DNA of 64,000 bases from Nonomuraea guangzhouensis (GTDB lineage: Bacteria; Actinomycetota; Actinomycetes; Streptosporangiales; Streptosporangiaceae), in NCBI RefSeq assembly GCF_019396345.1, contig NZ_JAHKRM010000002.1, positions 124,001-188,000 on the forward strand. Reading direction: 5' to 3'. The number at the start of each line of letters is the position of its first letter. Position 1 is the first letter of the stretch. Under the pieces are notes generated by a model. That model saw only the letters and a program-made list of their open reading frames with translations. It was not told the DNA's origin and ran no database searches. The position numbers and the translations under genes were made by a program. Shown here in pieces: positions 16,382 to 25,160 of this stretch.

Positions 16382-17442
16382 GGCGGGCGGTTGCGGGGCG
16401 GGGTGCGGGAGGACTCGCCCCGGGCGTGGGCGGCGAACAGGCGGGCCGCCTCGTCCGGGTCGCCGGCGGCCAGCGTCGCCGCCAGGTCGTCGTGGTAGTC
16501 CGCCATCGCGCCCCAGTCGCCGCCGTAGAGCGGGTTGCCGACCACGTGCAGGCTCCACAGGTTGGACTCGATGGTCCGCCACAGCCGCAGCAGGAAGGAG
16601 TTGCCGCAGGCGGCGCAGACGCGCCGGTGGAAGGCCAGGTCGGCGTCCCTGAACGCGCCGATGTCGCCGTCGGCCGCCGCCTGCCGCATCGCCTGGACGT
16701 CGCCCGACAGCTCCCGCAATGTCTCGGGCCGGACGCGGGTGGCGGCGCCGCGCGCGGCGTATTCCTCCAGCAGCACCCGGATGTCGCGGACCTCGCGGGC
16801 CTGCTCGTCGGAGATCTCCGCGACGTAGCTGCCCCGGTTGGGATAGGAGATGACCAGGCCCTCGTGCGCCAGCCGCTTGATCGCCTCCCTGGCCGGGGCC
16901 TGGCTGGTGCCGACGCGGCGGGCGATCTCCGACTCCACCAGCCGCTGCCCGGCCATCAGCTCGCCAGCGACGATCCAGCCGCGCAGCAGCGCGTAGACCC
17001 GGTCGGACAGCAGCTCCCTGGGCATCAGCCGGGCGGCGGGCGGCGCGACCTGCTGCTCCTGCCAGATGCGCGCGACCGTGGACTGCGAGAGGCCGAGCTG
17101 CTTGGCCATCGTGCGGGTGGAGGGCACGGCGGACCCGGAGACCGCGGCCGCGATCACCCGCTCGGCCTCCTGCCGCCCCGCGGTGCGCGGGCGGCCGGGG
17201 CGCGGCGCGTCGGCCAGGCCGTCGAGGCCGCGTTCGACGAACCGGTCACGCCACTTGGTCACGGTCGCGGGGCTCACCGCCAGCCGTGTCGCGATCTCGT
17301 TGCGGGGCAGGCCGTCGGCGCAGGCGAGCACGATGCGGCTGCGCAGGCGCAGGCTTTCGGCGCCGCCCTCCGCCCATGCCCGCAGGGCGGCGAGCTCCTC
17401 CGCGCCCAGCACCAGCCGCTTGCCGTCCTCGCGTCCCGCCAT
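16357..17442 (-). CDS. GntR/FCD regulator fused to an IS630-transposase-like DNA-binding region
   Basis: 361 aa in one uninterrupted frame. Residues ~10-130 read like the bipartite helix-turn-helix of IS630-family transposases: LRLRSRIVLACADGLPRNEI, then LAVSPATVTKWRDRFVERGL, the linker ADAPRPGRPRT, and a second HTH MAKQLGLSQSTVARIW. No DDE catalytic domain follows. Instead, residues ~140-210 are a GntR winged helix (SEIARRVGTSQAPAREAIKRL) and ~215-345 an FCD domain with metal-site candidates Asp268/His272, His317 and His339. It is divergent from the sugar ABC operon at 17585, its probable target. Its 3' end overlaps the GH95 gene by 25 bp. Three related ACGTA-A/T sites lie in the intergenic region. 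Confidence 0.88.
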   Translation of the reverse strand: MAGREDGKRLVLGAEELAALRAWAEGGAESLRLRSRIVLACADGLPRNEIATRLAVSPATVTKWRDRFVERGLDGLADAPRPGRPRTAGRQEAERVIAAAVSGSAVPSTRTMAKQLGLSQSTVARIWQEQQVAPPAARLMPRELLSDRVYALLRGWIVAGELMAGQRLVESEIARRVGTSQAPAREAIKRLAHEGLVISYPNRGSYVAEISDEQAREVRDIRVLLEEYAARGAATRVRPETLRELSGDVQAMRQAAADGDIGAFRDADLAFHRRVCAACGNSFLLRLWRTIESNLWSLHVVGNPLYGGDWGAMADYHDDLAATLAAGDPDEAARLFAAHARGESSRTPPRNRPPQADTATS

Positions 17443-17454
17443 CCGCTCATCCTA

Positions 17455-17531
17455 ACGTATTTATGACTCAGGCAACCCGCTGGAAACCTATTTACGTGGC
17501 ACTTGACGAGCCTATGTGACCTACGTATTAA
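17455..17531. promoter_or_regulatory. Sigma70-type promoter with three ACGTAWW sites before the sugar ABC operon
   Basis: On the + strand, TTGACG (17503-17508) and TATTAA (17526-17531) are 17 bp apart, a good housekeeping-type promoter for the operon starting at 17585. Three similar elements flank it: ACGTATTTA (17455-17463), TATTTACGT, an inverted copy (17489-17497), and ACGTATTAA (17523-17531), which overlaps the -10. The last position suits repression by the divergent GntR fusion protein (inference). Confidence 0.55.
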
Positions 17532-17584
17532 ATAATCGTTAATCGAGTGACGACCCATTAAAAGGCGTCTCCCCTGGAGGTGCG

Positions 17585-18856
17585 ATGCGCTCCCCACGTC
17601 CATTCCTCGCCCTGGCCGCCATCGGATGCCTGTCCCTGCTCGCCGGCTGCGGCGGGGGCGGTTTCGCCGGGGAAGGCCAGGAGCGGCCGAGCGGGGGCGG
17701 CCAGGCCACGGTCCGGATGCTGGTCAACATCACCCCGAACCTCACCCAGGCGTACTGGGACGGGCTGGTCAAGCCGTTCGAGCAGGCCAACCCCGGCATC
17801 GACGTCAAGATCGAGGCGCCGACCGGCAAGGGCGTGGCCGACACGCTGCCGCAGCAACTCGCCGCGGGCAACGCCCCCGACGTGGTCGAGACGCTGACGG
17901 CCGACGAGACGCTCTCCAAGCAGATGCTCGACCTGACCGATCAGCCGTGGGCCAAGGACACGCCGCTGGCCGAGCAGGCCAGGCTGGGCGGCAAGATCTA
18001 CACGGTCGGCGTCGGCGTGCAGGCGCAGTCGCTGGTCTTCTACAACAAGAAGGCCTTCGAGAAGGCCGGGATCGACCGGCCGCCGACCACGCTCGACGAC
18101 CTCGACACGGTCATGGGCAAGCTCAAGACGGCCGGGTGGCTGCCGCTGCAGACCGGCGGCGAGTTCGTGACCGGGCTGCAACTGCTGCAGTTGTCCAGCC
18201 CGTCGCGCGCCCAGACGCTGCCCACCTGGCAGCAGGACGTCAAGGCGGGCAAGGTCAAGGCGGGCGAGTCGCTGCTGCCGTACCTGGAGCGCTACCGCAC
18301 CTGGATCGACAAGGGGTACGTCGACAAGAACGCGCTCGGCATGAAGTACGCCGACGCCGAGACCGCCTTCCTGTCCGGCAAGTCGGCGATGTACGTCATG
18401 GGGAGCTGGTTCACCGCCTCCGAGGCCAAGTCCAAGAAGGACTTCGAGGTAGGCGTCTTCCCCGCGCCGGTCGACAAGGGCCAGCAGTACCCGGGCCCGC
18501 AGGGTGCCACGATGGCGGCCCCGTACATGATCCTCAAGTCCACCCCGCAGAAGGACGCGGCGCTCAAGCTGGTCCAGTGGCTGGTCACCGACCCGGCGGC
18601 GGTCAAGAGCCAGCTCAAGCAGGACGGCAACTTCCGCGCGGGGGTGGAGCGCGAGTTCACCCCGCTGGAGAAGCAGGTGCAGCAGATCCTCGACGGCGCC
18701 CCCTCCGGGGTCCCGCAGGGTGAGGGGTACGGCGACGCGACCCTGCCCAAGGGCTTCAACGCCGCCTGGAACACCGAGGTCCAGGGCCTGTACGTGGGCA
18801 AGTCGCCCAAGGAAGTGGCCGAGGGCGTGGACCGCTGGCTGGCCGGCCGGTCATGA
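17585..18856 (+). CDS. Sugar ABC transporter solute-binding lipoprotein, family 1
   Basis: 423 aa with lipobox LLAGCGGGG after a short signal sequence; a GGAGG ribosome site is upstream. The body is a family-1 (MalE-like) binding protein, with the GKIYTVGVGVQAQSLVFYNKKAFEKAGI segment typical of carbohydrate receptors. It is the first gene of an operon with two permeases, an uncharacterised enzyme, an RraA-family protein and a secreted beta-helix protein. No ATPase gene is present, so a shared MsiK-like ATPase is expected. The ligand is probably an oligosaccharide from the fucose/pectin context (inference). Confidence 0.92.
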   Translation: MRSPRPFLALAAIGCLSLLAGCGGGGFAGEGQERPSGGGQATVRMLVNITPNLTQAYWDGLVKPFEQANPGIDVKIEAPTGKGVADTLPQQLAAGNAPDVVETLTADETLSKQMLDLTDQPWAKDTPLAEQARLGGKIYTVGVGVQAQSLVFYNKKAFEKAGIDRPPTTLDDLDTVMGKLKTAGWLPLQTGGEFVTGLQLLQLSSPSRAQTLPTWQQDVKAGKVKAGESLLPYLERYRTWIDKGYVDKNALGMKYADAETAFLSGKSAMYVMGSWFTASEAKSKKDFEVGVFPAPVDKGQQYPGPQGATMAAPYMILKSTPQKDAALKLVQWLVTDPAAVKSQLKQDGNFRAGVEREFTPLEKQVQQILDGAPSGVPQGEGYGDATLPKGFNAAWNTEVQGLYVGKSPKEVAEGVDRWLAGRS

Positions 18857-19782
18857 CGCTCACCCGGACAGCACCCCTCGTCACCCCCGCGGTCGTGCGG
18901 CGCAAGCCCAGGAGGCGCGACGGATGGGCCACCGCGATCATGGTCGGCCCGGCCACCGTCCTCTACACCGTGATGCTGATCGTCCCCGTCGGCCTGGCCC
19001 TCTACCTGAGCCTGACCGACTGGGACGGCTTCAGCGCCAACCCCGCCTTCGTCGGCGCCGCCAACTACCTCGACCTCCTGGACGACCCCGACCTGCGCCG
19101 CGCCGCCTTCGTCACCCTGCTGGTCGCGGCGGCGGGCACGGCCGGGCTCAACCTCCTCGGCCTCGGCTTCGCCCTCCTGGTCAACGGCGTCTCCCGGGCG
19201 AACACGTTCTTCCGGATCGTGCTGTTCTACCCGCACGTGCTCAGCGCCCTCGTGGTCGGCTTCCTCTGGTCGGCGATCCTCGGCACCACCGGCGCGGTCA
19301 ACAACCTGGTCACCTCCTGGGGCGGCGAGGTGCTGCCGTTCCTGTCCGATCCGACGTGGGCCACGGTCACCATGATCGCGGTGCTGGTGTGGGCGGGGTT
19401 CGGCGTCAACGTGGTGCTCTACCTGGCCGGGCTGCAGGCCGTGCCGCACTCCCTGATCGAGGCGGCGCGCATCGACGGCGCCACCCGATGGCAGGTGTTC
19501 AGGAACGTGACGCTGCCCGCCCTGGGCCCGTCCGTGACGGTCAACATCGTGCTGTCGCTGGTGACGCTGCTCAAGACGTACGACCTGGTGGTGTCGCTGA
19601 CCGCGGGCGGCCCGGCCGGGCAGACGCAGACCGTCGCCTACCTCATCCTGTGGAACTCCTTCCACGACGCCCGCCTCGGCTTCGGCTCGGCGCAGTCGGT
19701 GCTGCTCATGCTGGTGACGGGCGCGCTGGCGTTCGTGGTGACCAGGCTGCGCAGGCGGGGCGAGCTGGCGGTGCACCAGTGA
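18853..19782 (+). CDS. Sugar ABC transporter permease (MalF/UgpA type)
   Basis: 309 aa, starting at an ATG that overlaps the previous stop (ATGA). Six hydrophobic spans follow a basic N-terminus. The EAA loop reads LIEAARIDGATRWQVFRNVTLPAL, the classic CUT1 permease motif that docks to the ATPase. It pairs with the next gene to form the heterodimeric channel. Confidence 0.92.
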   Translation: MTLTRTAPLVTPAVVRRKPRRRDGWATAIMVGPATVLYTVMLIVPVGLALYLSLTDWDGFSANPAFVGAANYLDLLDDPDLRRAAFVTLLVAAAGTAGLNLLGLGFALLVNGVSRANTFFRIVLFYPHVLSALVVGFLWSAILGTTGAVNNLVTSWGGEVLPFLSDPTWATVTMIAVLVWAGFGVNVVLYLAGLQAVPHSLIEAARIDGATRWQVFRNVTLPALGPSVTVNIVLSLVTLLKTYDLVVSLTAGGPAGQTQTVAYLILWNSFHDARLGFGSAQSVLLMLVTGALAFVVTRLRRRGELAVHQ

Positions 19783-20585
19783 GAAGGACCTTCCTCTGGG
19801 CGACCGTCGCCTTCATGCTCATCCCCCTGTACGTGCTGACCGTCAACGCGTTCAAGGGCCAGCAGGACATCCTGGCCAACCCGTTCGGCCTGGGAAGTCT
19901 CACGCTGGAGCCCCTGGGCAGGGCGCTGACGAACCCGCAGTTCAACGTCGTCAAGGGCTACGCGGTCACGCTGCTGTTCGTGGTGGCGGTCAACGTGCTG
20001 TCCGTGGCGCTGGCCGCACCCGCGGCCTACGTGATCGCGCGCAGCCCGAAGCGCCGCTTCCGGGTGCTGATGCTGTTCTTCCTGGCCGGGACGTTCATCC
20101 CGGGTCAGGTGCTGGTCATCCCGGTGGTCTACGTGCTCAAGACGCTCGGGTTGATGGGCACGATCCGCGGGTTCGTGCTGTTCGAGACCGTGCTCACGCT
20201 GCCGTTCTCGATCTTCCTGTACGCGGGCTACATCGCGACCGTCCCGGCGGTGCTCGACCAGGCGGCGGCCGTGGACGGGGCCGGGCGGCTGCGGACGTTC
20301 TGGCAGATCGTCTTCCCGTTGATGCGGCCCGCGGTCGCCACGATGGTCATCCTCAACACCTTCTCGGTGTGGAACGACTTCGTGAACCCGCAGATCATCC
20401 TGGGCCCCGGCAGCGGCCTGTACACGGTGACCACCGGCGTCTACGCGGCGGTCAGCCAGTACGCCACCGACTACACGGTGGTCTTCCCGACGCTGCTGCT
20501 GGCCATCGCCCCGCTGCTGGTCTTCTTCGTCTTCATGCAACGGCACATCATCAGCGGCCTCACCGCCGGGGCCACGAAGGGATGA
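19779..20585 (+). CDS. Sugar ABC transporter permease (MalG/UgpE type)
   Basis: 268 aa from the GTG at 19779, which overlaps the stop of the partner permease (GTGA). Six membrane spans are visible. The EAA-loop equivalent is LDQAAAVDGAGRLRTFWQIVFPLMRPA, where the usual initial Glu is Asp-Gln. The C-terminus ends FMQRHIISGLTAGATKG, the standard MalG-type tail. The next gene starts 10 bp downstream, so it continues the operon. Confidence 0.92.
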   Translation: MRRTFLWATVAFMLIPLYVLTVNAFKGQQDILANPFGLGSLTLEPLGRALTNPQFNVVKGYAVTLLFVVAVNVLSVALAAPAAYVIARSPKRRFRVLMLFFLAGTFIPGQVLVIPVVYVLKTLGLMGTIRGFVLFETVLTLPFSIFLYAGYIATVPAVLDQAAAVDGAGRLRTFWQIVFPLMRPAVATMVILNTFSVWNDFVNPQIILGPGSGLYTVTTGVYAAVSQYATDYTVVFPTLLLAIAPLLVFFVFMQRHIISGLTAGATKG

Positions 20586-20595
20586 CGTTAAGGAG

Positions 20596-22506
20596 ATGAC
20601 ATTGCGGAAAATCACGGCGACCGTCCACCTCGGCGCGCCGCCGGTCTGGGCGGTGCTCGAACGCCGGCTCTTCGACGCGCTGGACGAGGCGTGGCGGGCC
20701 TTCGCCGCCCGCTACTGCGGGCCGGACGGCCGGCTCATCTTCCATGGTCAGGGCGAGGAGCGGGACGGCGCCGACGACTTCTACGAGGCGTTCTTCAACT
20801 GGCCCGTGCTCTACCAGCTCGGCGGCGCCGACGACCTGCTCGAGGCGGCCAAGCACCACTGGGAGGGCGTGACCGCGCAGCTCACGGAGCTCGGCTACCT
20901 GGTGGAGGAGTTCGAGCGCGGCTACGACTGGTTCCATCAGGGCGAGTCGCTGCTGCTGTTCTACGGCATCTGCGCGGCCGACCCGCGCGACGAGCGCTTC
21001 CGCGACCTGGCCCGCCGCTTCGCCGGGTTCTACCTGCCCGGCTCGGCCAACTACGACGCCGAGCACGACCTCATCCGCGCCCCGCACAACGGCGCCGGCG
21101 GCCCCCGGTACGGCCTCCAGCGCGAGTGGGCCTCCTACCACGCGGACCTGGACAGCATGCGGCCGTACGGGCTGCCGCTGCGTGACCTGCCGGGCATCAC
21201 GGCCTGGGCGGACCTGGCCGACCCCGGCAACGCCGCCCGCATGGGCGCCGCGATGAGCGAGCGGCTCGGCCGCGGCGACGTGGCGATCAACCTGGCCGCC
21301 ACCAGCCTGGCCGTCAACGCCTGGCTGTACGACGGCGACGACCGCTACCGGGACTGGGCGCTGCGTTACATCGGCGCCTGGCAGGAGCGGGCCGCCGCCA
21401 ACCATGGCGTGCTCCCCGACAACGTCGGCCCGTCGGGCAAGGTCGGCGAGCTGCACGGCGGCCGGTGGTACGGCGGCACCTACGGCTGGCAGTGGCCGCA
21501 CGGCCTCTACAGCGTCGGCGCCGCCGCCGCGATCGCCGCGGTCAACGCCCACCTGCTGACCGGCGACCAGGCCGCGCTCGCCATCGGCCGCGACCCCCTG
21601 GACACCGTGTACGGCCACGCCAGGCAGGCCCCCGTGACCGGCACGGAGATGAGCACCAGCGACCGGTGGCTGGCCGAACTGGGCGAGGAGGCCGGGCGGC
21701 CCACCATGCTGGTGCCCAACCGGCACGACGACCGGGGCTGGTTCGACTTCCAGCCGCCGCAGCTCGGGCTGCCGGTCTGGCTGTGGCACACGGGTCTGGC
21801 CGGGCAGGACGCCGACCGGATCGACCGGCTGCAGGCCGCCTCGGGCTACGACTGGACCACGGTACGGGCGTTCCGCAACAAGGAGGAGGCCGGGCACGAG
21901 GCGCCCTGGCTGGAGTTCCTGCGCGGCGCCAACCCCGGCTTCCCGGAGGCCATGCTGGCCACCGCGCTCGGCCAGGTGCAGCGGCGGATGGCACTGATCG
22001 AGGCCGACCACGCGGACCTGTCCACCATCCACGTGCACCACTGGCAGCGGCTCAACCCGGTGCTCACCGAAGCGCTCCTGCAACTAGTCACGGGCACGCC
22101 GCAGGTCCTCTACAACGGCGGGCTGCTGCCCACCCGGCTGGCCTACTTCGACGCCGACCGCCACCGCCCCGGCCTGCCCGCCGACGTGGCCGCGCTGGTC
22201 GACTCGGTACGGCCGGACGGCGTCCGCGTCGAGCTGGTGAACCTCGGGCTGAGCCGCACCCGCAGGGTCGTGGTGCAGGCGGGCGCGTTCGGCGAGCACG
22301 ACATCGACCGGGCGGTGGTGACCGGGGCCGAGCCCGGCTACCCCGGCGACCCGCGCTCCTACACCGCTCCCCCGATCACCGAGGCCGAGCGGGAGGTGGC
22401 GGTGGGCGGGCCCCGGCTGCTCGTGGAGCTACCGCCCGGCCGCCGCATCCGGCTCGACCTGCACACGACCGCCCGCGTCCGCACCCCGTCGCACCAGCAC
22501 TACTGA
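20596..22506 (+). CDS. Uncharacterised protein, possibly (alpha/alpha)-toroid glycan-active enzyme
   Basis: 636 aa without signal peptide or membrane span, so cytoplasmic. I do not recognise the family with certainty. The first ~450 residues alternate helices rich in W, Y, F, D and E (ADDFYEAFFNWPVLYQLGG, ERGYDWFHQGESLLLFYG, GGTYGWQWPHGLYSVG), in the manner of (alpha/alpha)6-barrel glycosidases and lyases. The last ~120 residues look beta-rich (VRVELVNLGLSRTRRVVVQAGAFGEHDI), like the C-terminal sandwich such enzymes often carry. Its place directly after a sugar importer suggests that it processes the imported saccharide. An alternative is a non-catalytic member of the same fold. Confidence 0.7.
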   Translation: MTLRKITATVHLGAPPVWAVLERRLFDALDEAWRAFAARYCGPDGRLIFHGQGEERDGADDFYEAFFNWPVLYQLGGADDLLEAAKHHWEGVTAQLTELGYLVEEFERGYDWFHQGESLLLFYGICAADPRDERFRDLARRFAGFYLPGSANYDAEHDLIRAPHNGAGGPRYGLQREWASYHADLDSMRPYGLPLRDLPGITAWADLADPGNAARMGAAMSERLGRGDVAINLAATSLAVNAWLYDGDDRYRDWALRYIGAWQERAAANHGVLPDNVGPSGKVGELHGGRWYGGTYGWQWPHGLYSVGAAAAIAAVNAHLLTGDQAALAIGRDPLDTVYGHARQAPVTGTEMSTSDRWLAELGEEAGRPTMLVPNRHDDRGWFDFQPPQLGLPVWLWHTGLAGQDADRIDRLQAASGYDWTTVRAFRNKEEAGHEAPWLEFLRGANPGFPEAMLATALGQVQRRMALIEADHADLSTIHVHHWQRLNPVLTEALLQLVTGTPQVLYNGGLLPTRLAYFDADRHRPGLPADVAALVDSVRPDGVRVELVNLGLSRTRRVVVQAGAFGEHDIDRAVVTGAEPGYPGDPRSYTAPPITEAEREVAVGGPRLLVELPPGRRIRLDLHTTARVRTPSHQHY

Positions 22507-22573
22507 CCTCTCGCCCGTATCGAGCCCTACCGGGTCATGAGCCCTACCCCGAGCCCTTCTACCGAGGAGTTTC

Positions 22574-23338
22574 ATGGACGACCCCATCTGGGACCTTCCC
22601 GTTCGCGGGCCGCTGCCCGCCGAACCCGATCCCGCCCTCGTGGCCGGGCTGTCCCGGATCAGCTCGGCCACCGCCTGCGCGAAACTGCACGCCCAGGGCA
22701 TCCGGCGGACCTTCGTCGAGGGACCGCTTCCGCTGGCGCGGGGGCAGAAGATCGCGGGCCGGGTCCGGACGCTGCAGTTCATGCCGCAGCGCGAGGACAT
22801 CGCTTCGGGCCTCGGCCAGGAGTACGTCGAGCGGCACACCGCGCTGTGGGCGGTCCTGGAGGAGGTGCGGCCCGGCGACGTGCTCGTCGTCCAGGCGTAC
22901 GGCAGCGCCTACACCGGCTGCTTCGGCGACATGTTGGTCCGCTACTTCAAGGGCAAGGGCGGCGCGGGCATCGTCGTGGACGGCCGGATCAGGGACCTGC
23001 CCCGGGTCGCCGAGCTGGACGTGCCCATCTGGTCCACGGGCGCCACCCCGCACTACGCCTCGCAGGCGGAGCTGTTCCCGTGGGCCTATGACGTGCCAGT
23101 CGCCGTCGGCGGGGCGCTCGCGCTCCCCGGTGACCTGCTCGTCGCCGACGACGACGGCGCCGTGGTGGTACCGCGCCGCCGGGCCGAGTCGGTGATCGAA
23201 GCCGCCGCCGAACACGAGCAGTGGGAGCGCTACAGCCGCGCCCGCATCGAGGACGGCGGCGCCCTGTCGGACTACTACCCCCTAACCCCCCAAACCCGTG
23301 CCGAGTACGAGCAGTGGCGGGAAGCAAAGGAGAGCTAG
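22574..23338 (+). CDS. RraA-family aldolase/demethylmenaquinone-methyltransferase-like protein
   Basis: 254 aa with GAGGAG upstream of the ATG. The RraA/HMG-aldolase core is present: ISSATACAKLH near the N-terminus, GDVLVVQAYGSAYTGCFGDMLVRYFKGKGGAGIVVDGRIRD with the Arg/Asp pair of the active site, then GATP and DLLVADDDGAVVVPRR. Enzymatic members cleave 4-hydroxy-2-oxo acids to pyruvate plus an aldehyde or oxo acid. RNase E inhibition is an E. coli side role that is not expected here. In this operon it could cleave a 2-keto-3-deoxy sugar acid from L-fucose or L-rhamnose (inference). Confidence 0.85.
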   Translation: MDDPIWDLPVRGPLPAEPDPALVAGLSRISSATACAKLHAQGIRRTFVEGPLPLARGQKIAGRVRTLQFMPQREDIASGLGQEYVERHTALWAVLEEVRPGDVLVVQAYGSAYTGCFGDMLVRYFKGKGGAGIVVDGRIRDLPRVAELDVPIWSTGATPHYASQAELFPWAYDVPVAVGGALALPGDLLVADDDGAVVVPRRRAESVIEAAAEHEQWERYSRARIEDGGALSDYYPLTPQTRAEYEQWREAKES

Positions 23339-25149
23339 TGATCTTCAGATCATTGGGCGCGGTCGTGTTACTGCTGGGCAGTTTGACCGCACCGGCGGCG
23401 GCGACGGAGAAGGCCACGTGCGACTACTACGTCTCCCCCACGGGCGGCGACCGGGCCGACGGCAGTGCCCAGCGTCCGTGGAAGTCCATCGAGCAGGCCC
23501 GTGACCAGCTGCGGGCTAAGAAGAAGCACCAGAAGTGCGACATCGTGGTCAACGTCAAGACCGGTGACTACGTCGTCGACAAGACGATCACTTTCACCGA
23601 GGCCGACTCCGGCGAGAACGGCCACAAGATCACCTACCGCAGCGCCGACGGCCCGGGCAAGGCCAGGCTGCTCGGGGCCAAGCCGCTGACCGGCTGGCAG
23701 AAGTACAACGACACCATCTACAAGACCAAGGTCGACCGCAACTTCTACACCCTCTTCGAGGACGGCAAGCGCGCCACCACCGCCCGCTATCCGAACCGGA
23801 CCAGCGACGACCTGTGGTCGCCGTATCTGTTCTCGGTGACGCCCGAGGCGGAATACCAGGCCGTGCACAACTGGCTCTTCTTCGACGCCAAGGACATCCC
23901 GAAGGAGTGGGACGCCGACTTCGACAAGAACGCCCAGATGGTCGTCTGGTCCGGCGGGTCATGGAGCTGGTTCAGCGACACCGTGCCGCTCGGCGGAGCC
24001 GACTTCCGCAAGAACTTCTTCACGCTCAACCATGACGCCCGCTTCACCCTCGTCAACAGCCGCAGCGGCTCGCGCTACTTCCTGCAGAACACCCTGCGCT
24101 TCCTGGACCAGCCGGGCGAGTACTACTTCGACTTCGCCAACAGCGAGGTCTATTACTGGCCGAAGAGCTCGATCGACAAGGTCATGGCGCCCACCGTCAA
24201 GACGATCATCTCGCTGGCCGGGTCCTCGCCCGATCGACGGGTGCAGAACCTCGCCTTCGACGGGCTGCAGCTGCAGTACTCCGACTTCGTCGACTGGTAC
24301 CGCTACGCCTGGAACGCCCCGGGCGACTCCGGTTACGAGCACAAGTACCCGATCTACGACCGGCAGATCGAGATGCCGCGCAACAGGTTCGGCATGATCA
24401 CCGTGACGAACTCCCGCGACATCGACCTGACCAGGCTGCACCTGTCCGACAGCGGGTTCACGGGTGTCTTCCTGCTCTTCGCCAACGAGCGGGTCAAGGT
24501 GTCGGACAGCTTGCTGGACAACCTCGGCGGCGACGGCATCAAGGTCGAGGGCGGCTACCCCGGTGAGGGCGACATTTCAGGACATCACACGATCACTAAT
24601 AACTACATCTACCACGTCGGCGAGCTGGTCCCCGGCGACGCGGCCGGCCTCGAGCTGATGAGCACGGGCAACAACACCGTCAGCAACATCGTCGTCAAGC
24701 ACAGCGCCCGCTACGGCATCAGCCTGGAGGTCCGCCCCGAGATCAAGAACGAGGACAACTACGCCCGGAACAACCGGTTCTCCTACATCCGGCTGGAGGA
24801 GACCGGCCTCGACAGCGGCGACATGGGCGCCTTCTACACCTACGGCGTGCACAACGTCGAACCGCATCCGATCGACAACTACGTCACGCAGATGGTGATC
24901 GGCGACGTCATCAACGACCCCGCCGGGCAGATGCCGGACTCCGGCACGCGTGGGGTGCACATGGACGCGGGCGGCTGCGGCTTCGCCATCTCCAACGTCG
25001 AGGTCGGCAAGGTCAGCGACGACAAGTACCAGGCGTACAAGTGCAACGAGGTCACCAACGCCAACTGGGTGGACGGCTTCGACACCTCGAAGATGGAGTA
25101 CGACAAGATCGGCGTGACGGGCGCGTTCCCGTACCCGATCCCGAGCTAG
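23338..25149 (+). CDS. Secreted right-handed parallel beta-helix protein (GH141/pectinase-like)
   Basis: 603 aa from a GTG that overlaps the previous stop by one base; AAGGAGAG lies upstream. A signal peptide (IFRSLGAVVLLLGSLTAPAAA) is followed by YYVSPTGGDRADGSAQRPWKS and RLLGAKPLTGWQKY, the entry strands of large beta-helix carbohydrate enzymes. The C-terminal half contains repeated asparagine-rich rungs (GNNTVSNIVVKHSARYGISL). The arrangement resembles GH141 and related pectin-active beta-helix enzymes, but no catalytic residues can be assigned by eye. It is the last gene of the operon, with a strong terminator directly after it. A fucosidase or pectic lyase role is inference. Confidence 0.82.
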   Translation: MIFRSLGAVVLLLGSLTAPAAATEKATCDYYVSPTGGDRADGSAQRPWKSIEQARDQLRAKKKHQKCDIVVNVKTGDYVVDKTITFTEADSGENGHKITYRSADGPGKARLLGAKPLTGWQKYNDTIYKTKVDRNFYTLFEDGKRATTARYPNRTSDDLWSPYLFSVTPEAEYQAVHNWLFFDAKDIPKEWDADFDKNAQMVVWSGGSWSWFSDTVPLGGADFRKNFFTLNHDARFTLVNSRSGSRYFLQNTLRFLDQPGEYYFDFANSEVYYWPKSSIDKVMAPTVKTIISLAGSSPDRRVQNLAFDGLQLQYSDFVDWYRYAWNAPGDSGYEHKYPIYDRQIEMPRNRFGMITVTNSRDIDLTRLHLSDSGFTGVFLLFANERVKVSDSLLDNLGGDGIKVEGGYPGEGDISGHHTITNNYIYHVGELVPGDAAGLELMSTGNNTVSNIVVKHSARYGISLEVRPEIKNEDNYARNNRFSYIRLEETGLDSGDMGAFYTYGVHNVEPHPIDNYVTQMVIGDVINDPAGQMPDSGTRGVHMDAGGCGFAISNVEVGKVSDDKYQAYKCNEVTNANWVDGFDTSKMEYDKIGVTGAFPYPIPS

Positions 25150-25160
25150 GCAGCGGCCGG

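Noticed and set aside
14135..16582. 815-aa open frame opposite the GH95 gene
   Set aside because: Antisense of a well-supported GH95 gene; composition is dominated by Arg, Gln, His and Pro and no motif is recognisable.
16357..17442. Intact IS630 insertion sequence
   Set aside because: Only the N-terminal HTH region is transposase-like; the DDE domain, terminal inverted repeats and target duplications are not seen.
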